The notes under the pieces were generated by a model. It saw only the letters and a list, made by a program, of their open reading frames with translations. It did no database searches and was not told the DNA's origin. Shown piece by piece: positions 1 through 10,700 of a DNA stretch of 49,899 bases. Source of the DNA: Clostridia bacterium (GTDB taxonomy: Bacteria; Bacillota; Clostridia; Christensenellales; UBA1242); NCBI GenBank assembly GCA_016297915.1, contig JAEDFU010000009.1, positions 1-49,899 on the forward strand. Reading direction: 5' to 3'. Position 1 is the stretch's first letter, and each line of letters begins with the position of its first letter. A program made the position numbers and the translations under genes.

Positions 1-116
1 AAGCCACAGAAATTTCTTTTAAGACCATTTTTCGCTTACGAAAACCTGCGTCGCAAAATGAATTTCGAGGACTCCACCCAGCCGACACACGCTTGACTTC
101 AGCCGACACGCGCTTG
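1..116. repeat. Small dyads and a 17-bp direct repeat at the left edge
   Basis: This stretch follows the stop of the TasA-like gene. It holds a 10-bp palindrome at 8-17, a hairpin TTTTCG-CTTA-CGAAAA at 29-44, and two 17-bp direct repeats (CAGCCGACAC[A/G]CGCTTG) at 79-95 and 100-116 that differ at one base and have a 21-bp period. I see no gene. The dyads recall intergenic REP-like elements, but only this edge fragment is visible. Confidence 0.4.
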
Positions 117-139
117 CAATTTTTGAAATCGCTCCCAAA

Positions 140-916
140 TTATCTCCACGCCGTCCAACTAGTAGGCAATGTATCCTTGGTTCCAAACGGATACGCTAGC
201 ACTGGGAGTTCATCTGTACCCACCATTGTATCAATCTCCGTTTGAGACTTGCCTTCGATTTTTTTGTAAATATTTCCGTCATAGGCACATGCATCAACTG
301 TCACATCCACAAAAAATCTTGTCGATTGCTGACTACTCGTTGTGAGTATTTGGTCGATGATACTAACCTCGCCATTTGGATTAGTGGCGGATGTAAGTGT
401 GCCATTAGTATTGATATTTTTGGTATAAGGTTCAAATTGTGCATTGTAGTACATGTTGCCACAAGTTGCACTTGTTTTGAAATCTTGAATCCAATTAGTT
501 GTACTTATTCCAATCGTTCCGTCTACTGTAGGATTCCCTGTAACCATGAGTGCTACACGCTTATTGTTGCCCTCCATATAATAAACACTAACTGTTGCTC
601 TAACAAGAGCCTTGATACTGCCAGTATTTCGCATCTTGAGATTTAGGTTTCGAATAGTCGAGCCTGTTGTTATCTCGTAAGGGGAGTTGACAACATATCT
701 TGTGTTGCCATCAGCATCGGTTGTGGTCGTACCCTGGAGGAGCGTGCCATTGGCATAAATACATATTTCAACTTTGCCAATCTTGGAATTTTGGTCGTTA
801 TAATTGTAATTTTGAGTTAGCCAAGCAATTGTTGAGACACACAAACAACAGCATAGTACAACAAGTACTAGTACTAATGCTAGTTTTATTGATTTGTATC
901 CCACCTTTTGCTTCAT
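140..916 (-). CDS. TasA/CalY-like secreted protein with SipW-type signal peptide
   Basis: This 258-residue protein has a basic N-terminus, a hydrophobic segment at about residues 12-32 and an Ala-Trp-Leu-Thr sequence just after it, the arrangement of signal peptides cut by SipW-type peptidases. The rest is rich in Thr, Asn, Ser and Tyr and looks like a secreted beta-rich domain, as in TasA/camelysin proteins that form extracellular fibres in Bacillus. The start codon lies 3 bp after the stop of the SipW-like peptidase gene, so the two are surely one transcript and this is the likely substrate. Similarity to TasA outside the signal region is weak by eye, so fibre formation is inference. No sortase motif is seen. 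Confidence 0.72.
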   Translation of the reverse strand: MKQKVGYKSIKLALVLVLVVLCCCLCVSTIAWLTQNYNYNDQNSKIGKVEICIYANGTLLQGTTTTDADGNTRYVVNSPYEITTGSTIRNLNLKMRNTGSIKALVRATVSVYYMEGNNKRVALMVTGNPTVDGTIGISTTNWIQDFKTSATCGNMYYNAQFEPYTKNINTNGTLTSATNPNGEVSIIDQILTTSSQQSTRFFVDVTVDACAYDGNIYKKIEGKSQTEIDTMVGTDELPVLAYPFGTKDTLPTSWTAWR

Positions 917-919
917 TTG

Positions 920-1507
920 CTATTCCTCATCGTTTTCGTAACATTCGATATCTTCAAGTTCAAGTTTGCCTTTGAGATAATTCAAAACCTCAACAAATCC
1001 TATAAGTAGTACAGTAAGAACTATAATCATTATATAATTTGCCTTGATATATCTAACTAGTACACCGACGATTTTGAAGATATGATTTTCGTAGACCTTG
1101 CCTACGATGTTTTTTGTAAGTGGTCCATCAACCGTGTCGCTATTGTCACCTTTGGTGTACCAGATTGCCTCTGAACTATTGTATCTTGGGTCGTCCTCAT
1201 CAATTGCAACCCAAGTACCGCCCTCGTCTATAACTTTGCCTTGGATTCTGTGGGTCAAGTTGATACCACTACCCTCCATTGTAACAATGTCTCCGAGCCT
1301 TAAGTCCTCATAATCGCAAGGGGTTACAATGATTAGTGATCCTACCGGCATAACTGGTTCCATAGAGCCAGATGATACAATCATAAACTTGTAACCAAGG
1401 ATTACCATAATAGCAACCGTAAGCATAAGTCCAAGCCCAATGCTTTTGAGTATTGCCATTGCCCAAACCTTGAAATAATTGGTTTTTTCGAGTCTATAAA
1501 ATTTCAT
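920..1507 (-). CDS. sipW: Signal peptidase I, SipW/ER type (S26B)
   Basis: This 195-residue membrane peptidase removes signal peptides outside the membrane. The catalytic Ser48 sits in SGSMEP, and the second catalytic position is His86 in LTHRI rather than the Lys of ordinary bacterial LepB, which marks the SipW/archaeal/ER class. The KGDNSD box is at 119-124. One membrane segment precedes the active site (about 20-43) and another lies near the C-terminus (about 150-175), followed by an acidic tail. A good ribosome site (AAAAGGA) precedes the ATG. The next gene downstream encodes a protein with a SipW-type signal peptide, the usual pairing. The giant lipoprotein gene lies 203 bp upstream on the same strand. 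Confidence 0.9.
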   Translation of the reverse strand: MKFYRLEKTNYFKVWAMAILKSIGLGLMLTVAIMVILGYKFMIVSSGSMEPVMPVGSLIIVTPCDYEDLRLGDIVTMEGSGINLTHRIQGKVIDEGGTWVAIDEDDPRYNSSEAIWYTKGDNSDTVDGPLTKNIVGKVYENHIFKIVGVLVRYIKANYIMIIVLTVLLIGFVEVLNYLKGKLELEDIECYENDEE

Positions 1508-1648
1508 GTAAGTGTCCTTTTATTTGCATAAAAATATGTTTTGTCATTTGCGACTATTACTTAAAGCAATAGTACAAAACTAGTGCAACTACAATCCACA
1601 TAAAAGTTTTCTCCGCAATTTGTATTATTGTTGCATTTTTTGGCTTGT

Positions 1649-1677
1649 AGCCTTGGAAAATCAAATTCCCCAAGGCT
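1649..1677. repeat. Inverted repeat downstream of the giant lipoprotein gene
   Basis: An 8-bp perfect stem (AGCCTTGG/CCAAGGCT) encloses a 13-nt loop just past the stop of the giant gene. On the minus strand it is followed by A-rich and not U-rich sequence, so it is not a convincing intrinsic terminator. Read-through into the sipW gene, or RNA processing here, are both possible. Confidence 0.4.
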
Positions 1678-1710
1678 TGCCAAACTAATTAAAGTTTTTC
1701 CATAATTAAA

Positions 1711-4700
1711 TTATTTTTTGAGTACTGGATAAGGGTGAGTTTCGGATACATCATAGACAAGATTGCCCTCATATGTAAGTGTTCCAAGAGCAGTCCTCAA
1801 CTCAGCCAAATTTGCACACGCCCCAACTCCGTCAGTTCCATTCATTTGTCCACTATCACTTAGCACTAGATAGTAGCAATCTTGATATCTTATACTATCA
1901 GCCTTAACGCCAAAGTAGTATGCCTGAATAGTAACATTATTTGATGCATTGTTTGTGTACTTAATAGCTGTATAACTATTAATAATTTCAGCGCCACCCA
2001 AATTATTATCTGGAGTAGCATACAATCCGCCGATGTAAGCAGTAACTGATGTTCCGCTCGATGCGGACAAAGTTACAGCCATGGTTGAGTAAGAATTAAT
2101 AATTTTTGCTTTGCCATTACCACTAAGAGTACCAGCAATTCCACCAAATTCGATATTCTTTCCTTGAGCGCCTGTGGTTAAGTTGATGTCAGTAATATAA
2201 GCGTTACCAGTCGAGTAACATCCTCTAATTGTACCAGAGTTATTGCTTGCAATACCTGCTACATAGTTAGCGGTCATATCTCCACTAAAGTATGTATCTG
2301 CAATTGTTCCTGTATTGATACCAGCAATACCTGCAACTCGAGCAACACTTTGACCACCACACAAAGCATAAATTCCATTATCACCATTAATGTCATTGTT
2401 CTTACCAACAGTAACACTAGAATTTTTGATAGTAGCATTGTCAGTATTTTCGTATACCAATCCTGCTACATACATCGAATTGCTGATGCTTGTATAACTT
2501 ACATTGATTCCTGTTATTGACTCAATATTTACATTATCAATAATACCGCTATTGGCGATTGCCAAACCAGCCACATAAACATTGGCTGCGCTAGACTCTA
2601 AGTACGACATGTTGACTACAAGGTTCAAGTTCGAAATCGAACCTAAGTTTGTTCTCATAAATGCAATATAATGAGTATTGCCATTAATATTGATATTTGG
2701 AGTAATGGTTGAAATTGTTGGATATACATTATTGCCACCAACATCTTGGAATTGTCTACCGACAATACTACCTGTAAACTCGGTGTCAATCATATCCCAA
2801 TTTTTTGTAACACTAATATTTCCTGTTACAACAAAGTTTCTGTTTGCAAAGTATCTAATGCTATTCAAACTAGCGTAGTTATTAACAGCATATCTATAAT
2901 TTTCTGATCCGTCACCATACTCAAATGCATCAAAGTTTTCGGCCTTTTGGTGCTCATATGTTCCAGAAATCAACTCTCCAGAATCCTCAATTGTTGACGC
3001 TACCATAATGTTAATTTTGAATCTATAATCTGTACCAATACTTGTTATTTGATAACTTGTTGGAGTAAATGTGTTTCTATTGTCATCTGTTTGAGCACTT
3101 AGAAGCACAATATCTGTTACTCTTAGAGTATATCTAGCGTTCTCGTCCGAGCCAGAAACTGTGTAAGTAAATACTCTGTTTGTTATCTCAGCGTATGCTC
3201 TAGTTGGGTTGGCAACAGGATTTTCTGTGATATTTGTCAATCCATAAGAATTAGCAGTTGTTGTCCAATAATCAAATACTGATTTGGTCAAATTGCTTAC
3301 TGTGTATTCCATAGTAATTTGAGCATTGTGACCTGCAGTATTATCTCTTAAATTCCACGAAAGCACGCCAGTTTTTGCATCAAACTGCGAACTTAAAGGC
3401 GTAGCAGGAATAGATATATCGCATTTTTCGGAGAAGCTTGAATTAATGTAAATATTGCTTGCCCCTGTCGCACTTTCGGACACTGGATATAGAGCTGTTC
3501 CGATTGCTTGAACATAAACTTTGAGTGTTGCACCACTAGTGTATGAAACATTTAGATGCCCTAGAATAGCGTCAATATTTAGATAAACTGTGTCACTTTG
3601 GTCAGTGATAGTGAAGTATTGTGTGTGTGTAGTAGAAATTACATCAAGTGCGTACTCAACTTCCTCGTTGTTTTCGTCATATGCACGAGCAAGAACTCTT
3701 GCTTTGTATGCTGTAGCATTTGCCACTTTTGCCCATTCTACTCTATTGGCAGTAATTCCGTCAGCAGTAGAAATTTTTGAAACTTGTGGGTTAGGCTCTG
3801 GAAGTTTGTTTACAGTTAATGTATCTGTTGGTGATGCAATTACGAATGTATCATCAACGCTTGCTATCTTTGGTGAATATCTTATGGAGAATCTGTATTT
3901 TCCAGCAGGATATTCTTGAGACAAATTGTAATTGTTTTCAAATTTGTCAATGGTTGCAAATAATGGATATTTGCTTACGGTTGGGTCAAGAGCATCTGTT
4001 CCCTCGCCAAATCCGTAATCCTCTTTGGTCTCCCAAATGCCACCATTTTCGTACTCAAGTTTGAAGTCTGTCTCTGTTATTTGATTGTCTGTAATATCTG
4101 TAATTTGTGATCCCCAACCAAATACACCGTCCTCGACTGTAAGTTTTGGTTTTGGAAGTTTGATTATAATAATTTCTTGGGACAAACTACTGTTCAAATA
4201 TTTTGTTCCGTCCGAATTACCAATTGCTCTTAGCGATACAATGTATCTGCCAGCCTCACGGAATATAGCGCTATTGGAAATATTATAAGATGCGATTCTG
4301 TTGCTAGTTTCGTCTAGTTCTGTTGTTGTATCGTTGTGACTTACATGAATTGCAAATTTTGCAATCTGAGCATCAACGCTACCCATATTCCATTGTAGAT
4401 AGCTTACATCATTCTCTGTCTTAACTGTCAATTCGACTGGAATATTTGTTCTCTGATAGCTATCGCTCTCACTAGTCTCGCCGTCAAAGTAATTGTCTGA
4501 TGTACTAGCATTTGTATCGTTTAGATTGTCTACATGAGTTGCTGTAATTCTTACTGCATATCTGCACAAACTGTCATTGAATAGAGTTGTTGTTCCAGAC
4601 ACGATTGATGGAATATCCCATTCGTGATATGTTTTGTCAGCACTTAGTGAATCTGCATAAGACACAAGTGTATGATAATCATCTCTGGATACTTCACCAT

Positions 4701-7700
4701 CTTTATACTCAATAAGAGTAATTCTATAAGCATTTGCCCTCTCAACTGGTGACCAAATAAATTTACCATTGTTTGCCCAAACATTATTAACACTCATGGT
4801 CTTATCCAACTTAGTTGCGATAACGCCCATTTTCTCAATCTCGAGTGGGCTTTCGCCATTTACGAATAATAAATCATTGCCGTTTGAATCTTTGTACAAC
4901 TTAGTGTCAATTATGCCCTTGCCATTACCTATCTCTTGTTTTCGGATAATGTATGAGCCAGCACCAAATTTGTCGTTGTCACTTAGGGTATACGATGTTT
5001 TTCTGGTTGTCTCAACTGGAACACCGTCATCACCCTCAACCGTGATTGCATCAAAGTTATATTCGTGATAGTACTTAGCGTGGTTTTCGCCATATTTTTC
5101 GTTAGTTTTGTCTACTATAGATGTCCACAACGAAGAGATACTATTTTTCCAATCCTTGAGAGCCTCTTCGTATGAAGTTTTGCCATTCCAAGTTGTTTTG
5201 TCGTTTGCATCTGGAGCATAATCAAATGGGCCATAAATCATAAGCTTGGTGCTAGATGATGCATTTGATGGTTCCCAAGTAATCTGATTGCTCGAAACTT
5301 GTAGACTAATATTTGCTAGAATATTCATATATTCTTCGCCATAACTATAAACATCACTATTTAAGTATGCTTTTTGGCCTGTACCAAGAGTCTTACTACT
5401 TGGTGTACCTATAACTCTTAGATTCATTGTATAATTTGTATTAACACTGACTTTTTGTGTTTCGTCAGCACCGTCTGCAAAGATTGTTGTAAGTGCGCCA
5501 CTATATACATGGTCTGTTGTTCCAACAACACCAGTTCCGTCCGCAATATCCACATTTCTCGAAATCAAATTCTCATTTTCTTGAGCGATTAATTGATATG
5601 TGTTATGATATCCATTTTCGGCTGTTGGAACAAGTTGCCACAAGATATTGCCCTCGTCCATTTTGTTATTTTTGCCGTCTACAGATGGAACGCTTGGCGT
5701 TTGTGGTTTCCAAGCCTCAAATGTTGTTGAGTACTTGCCGTCTACACTGCTAACAACCTCTGAATTAATTGCATTTCCTACAGGGGAGACTTTGATTGAG
5801 TATTTGCCAGACTTGTATGTCTTGGTCTCAACCACATCATCTGCATTAGAAATACCCGGCATAGTTGCCATATTGTAAGTAAATACAAGATAAGAACCAT
5901 TATCGTTTGATTCATACTCTTGATATTCAGCTTCGCCTTGAGTTTTGTCTACCAATGAACACAACTCAACGCCTGTTGCAGTAATTACTGTCTCTTGGTT
6001 ATTTAGAGATAATCTTGCCACAAAGAATGGATACAAAATTTCGTCAGCCGCATCAATTGCGTCAGCTTGATTATTAATCTTTTGCTTTAGGTAGCCAATA
6101 GCTTTTTGTTTGGTTGTGCCCTCAATACTTTCGAGTGCTGTGTCCAAAGCAGTCTTGACAGATTCCTTTGCAATCAATTTGTCAAGAGCACTAGTTTCAA
6201 TACTCCAAGCCACCTTGCCGTCTCGAACAAAGATTTCGGTTACATTTGGAGCTTTGAAAATGTCTTTGGTATTTTGGTTGCCATTCTCTGGAGGAATACT
6301 GCTAACGATTGCCATGGTAGGATCGGTTATTGCATTGATTTCAACTGTGTAATATCCGCAACCCTCAAACTCAGTATTTTTAAAGCTATATCCACATGAT
6401 TTGGTATATGTTGTATAAACAATTGTTGAGTCTTGCTTAAAGGTTAGTTTGTATGCATATGCACCTTTAACTTCATTCCACTTAAAGTTGCCTTGTTCAA
6501 ATGAAACCGACTGGGTTTCGTTGACATATTCAACTAAGGTAGTATCCGAGTAATCACTTGTAAGCAAGCCCTCGCCGTCAGTTCCTATAGTTGTATTGCC
6601 TTGAACTTTCATCTTGATTTCGTAGTTTCCAGCTGGTCTATTTTTTCCGAGTAATTGACCAACTAGAGTGCCAGAATCAGAATTGTATATAATTACATCT
6701 TTGTCACCCATATTGTATAGGTAGTGTAATTTTTGATTTGCAGTTGTATTAGGATCTTGCCATGTAAGAATTGGGTCACCAACATTTATTGTAACTGGTG
6801 TGGTTACTGGATTTTCTGGATCGGAGTTGTCTATCTCATCATAAGTTACGCTCGATGTCGACGCCTTGATAACAAGGTTTGTTGGAGCTGTTAACTTTTT
6901 GAACTTAAACTCTCCACTCCATACGCTTGCAAGAGAGCCCTCGGCACTGCTCATTATTTTGATTGTATAGCTCTCGCCAATAACAAAGCTGTTGCCTGAA
7001 TTTTGTGCTTTTACATCATCCTCAGTAAGTGTTGTCTTGTCAGCCACCTCAAATGTCAATGTGCCAATTTGCAAGTCAGCCTGAGTAGATATATCTTGCC
7101 CCTCACCCTCGGTCTCACCGCTATCTGGGTTAGTTGGAGCAGTTACATTCATGCCTGCACCAGTGATACTAACTATATATTTGCTAGCATTTTCAACTGG
7201 TGACCATACAAGCACACCACTTTGGGTATTTACTTTGGTTGCAAGAAGTCTAGAGTAATTATTATCTGAATTTTTGTAGTCACTATCTACAATATTTGCA
7301 TTGTTTCCTACAAATTTAACTCTGATTGAATAATTGCCATCAGCAGTTATATTTGGACTTTCCAATTTATTCAAATCAATACTATATGTGTTTGATGTAA
7401 TGTCAGTTGCAATGTTTTCGTAAGCCACATTGTTTTCGTACACCATTTGGCTATAACTTACAATTGCTCTGACTGTATTTTGTGTTGCATCCTCGGTGTT
7501 AGTTGGAATTAACGCACCAGAGATACTAATGTAATCCTTGCCACTATCGGTACTTACAACCAAATCTGGGTTCTCTTCAAATCCACTTTCGCCCAATTTT
7601 AACGCCTTGTGATTTACACTATCATAAGTGATTTGGATAGGAGTTCCAATGGTTGCAAATTCCTCGCCATTTTTGCTTTGGAATGTAATCTCAAAGTTTG

Positions 7701-10700
7701 TAGCATTTGCCTCAAATTTAACAAGAGTTAGACTAGCATCTGCTTCAGTTTTGTCAATGTTTAGGCTATTATGTTTGTAAATTTCATAATGCATTTCTTG
7801 AGGGGATTGAGATCCTGCAAGAGTGTATCCGCTTAGTTTGAATACACCGTCAACAGCAATCTGAACATTGTTGCTAAGCTTGGTTATTGTAATTGGATTT
7901 GATTCAATTCCTGTCAAGAAATTTTGCTTAGTTGTATAAGCTTTTACTTTTACCCAGTAGTCACCGGCATCAGCGGTTTCACCAAGTAGTGTATTTGTAA
8001 ACTTGTACATAAGTTTGCCGTTGTCGAATTTGGCAATACTTGTATCCTCGGCAAAAGTCTTGGTGTTTTCGTCAATGATTTTTTCAACCTTAACAGTTGC
8101 ACTCTTAACACTTCCTGCCTCGTCCAATTGAACATTGCTAATTTCAATTGTTTGTGCTGTAATTGACTCACTATTTTTGCCAATCATAAGCACATAACTT
8201 GTAGCATTTGCGTCAATTGACCAAGTGATAAAATCACCGTTCTTAGTCAAATCTTCGGTTGTACTAACCATTGTAAGTGCTAGTTCGTTTGACACATTGC
8301 TTGTCAAATATCCATTAGCTCTTACATATGCAGTATAGGTGTAATTACCCAAATAAGTACTGCTTGTAATAGTTATCTCATTGTTGGCAAAGTCTACGAT
8401 ATATGTATCGGTTGACATCTCTTTGCCATTTGCATACAAAGCAATTTTATAGTTGTATGTAGTTCCGTCCTCACCAGTTGTAACTAGGAATGTGTCGTTG
8501 ATTTTGTAAGCGATTTTGCCGTTTTGACTGCTTAGCTCGGTTACTTGCAATTTGGTCAACGAATTAGTTTGAGCCTCGTCACTTGTAAGTAGGCAACCTG
8601 TGCTTGCGTAATCAAGCGTTGGCACAACTCTAACATTCAAAGTTCCGCCAGTGTATCCAGCAATGCTTGATACTTGTGTTAGGTCATATTTGACAACTTG
8701 TCCCTCATCTCCGCTTAGGTCACTAACTATAGATATCCAATCGGTATCTGTTGGGAGTTTGTATTGCAATTCGTATTTGGCATTACTATGAATACTTACA
8801 AACGATGCATTGTTGCCGTCTGCAACTACAGGGATTTGAGAGCTTATAACTTTGATACTAATGCTTGTCTCATCGCTTTCAATTCCAAAAGGAGTTGCCT
8901 GTGAAATACTTGCACTATTCAAAACAGTTTTTAGTTTGATTGTATATGTTCCGCTTGCCGAAATTTCCAAATCACCAAGAGACTTGCTATAATCAGCGCC
9001 ACTTGTAGCGTCAGTTATTTTAACCGTCTTGTCAGTCTCAACAACTGTCATATGATATGCAACTCCCTCAACACTATTTAGAGCCTTGAATTTAATTACA
9101 GGAGTATTTGTGCCTTCAGTTATTGCACTGCTCATACTTACTTCGTTTAATGCAATTCCATAAGTATTTCCACTTACCTTGCCATAGAACGCATTGGATA
9201 ATTTCTGCAAAATATTGATAGTTACGATTTTATTTTTGAACTTAGCTTCTTTGAGAATACTTGTAATATCGTAACCATACTCAGTTCCTGTTCCGTCCTC
9301 AAGTGTGATAACTCTCAAAGCATTATCATCAGGTGTTATTGAAGTCGAAACTCTATTTTGTCCCTCGCCAGCAACAAGATTTATTTCAAATTTTTGTCCA
9401 CTCAAATCCATGCCGCTTGGCATTGTCCAAGATAGCATGTTTTGCCAAACTGGGTCTTCCTCTGTGTTTGTATTAACTTTTTTGATTGTTACAGCCTGTG
9501 GTTGATTTGTACAATTGAAACTTGCACTCTTAACATTTGAATCAAGACTTGAGTTGCTTCCGCCAATTGCTTGAACTGTGAAGTCAAATGAACTTCTACC
9601 CTGTTCCACCATGTCAGCAATTATATTTGCGAATAACTTATCTGACTCTTTGGATTGTCCATTATGTATAATCCTTGTTGCAGTTGCTTCTTTTAAGTTA
9701 TATGTCAAATTTTCACTAGTGGCTCTCCACTCCGCCTGATATGTTTTTGTGTTTTCCGAATCAAAATTGTCAATAAGTGAAATTCTGTACAAAATAGTAT
9801 CTATTGCACCAAAACTCAAATTATAATCTTCGAGTGTAATAGCACTTGGATCTTGGCGTCTTGTGAATCTGATTGGACTAGATGGTTGTGAATCAATGTA
9901 AGACGAATCAGTTCCACAACATATTATCGTTAAAATTGCATTTGTACTATCTGAGTGCTTAACACTAGTCAATTCACTACTCAAATCAACAATAACTGTT
10001 TCATTGGCCTTGACAGATGTCTCAATCTCTTTGATTTGAGGGGTGGACTGTCCTGTTATGTCAATTTTGATTTTGTATTTTGCGTTATCATAAACATTTG
10101 TGAATTTAAGTTGTCCAGCACTACTTAATTCTGCACCAGTAGTTACTTGCTTTGCAACTTTGATACTTGGGAAGCTTGTTCCAGTTACTTGAAACCAAGC
10201 ACCTGTTGCTGTATTTACTGCTGCATTTTGAGCATCTCCAGCAGTTCCTCTGTTGATACCTACAAATCTAGCAAATATATCATATTCGCCAAGATCACTC
10301 AAATCGTTTGGATCGGCAGGATTTAACTTGAGTGCAACTAGGTCAATACTTGCACCTCTTAGTATGTAATCGCCGGTGTTGTTATTAGCATTAACATATA
10401 CAAATCTGTAATCTTTTGTGTTATACTCATTGCCTGTTGTTTTCTTTAAGAAGTAAAAGTCCACACCTTGAATATTTGCAGCCTGTGCGTTATTAGGCTG
10501 GGTAACTTCTAGAACGCTTTCAACAATGCCAGCGTCTGCACTAGCGCCAAGCATCTTAAACTTAAACTCGCTTACAACACTATCAATTGTTGTAGCCTTG
10601 TCGCCACTAGCAAATACCTTGAATGTATACTCGTCAGCATAGGCGTCAGGATATATGTCTCTTAACTTGCTTGTATCGAATTTGTTTGACTCTGCAACCT

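Noticed and set aside
242..646. Plus-strand open frames opposite the surface genes between 242 and 12106
   Set aside because: They lie antisense to long, well-supported genes and have no ribosome sites or domain features.
1649..1677. Intrinsic terminator of the giant gene
   Set aside because: The stem is good but is followed by A-rich, not U-rich, RNA on the minus strand.
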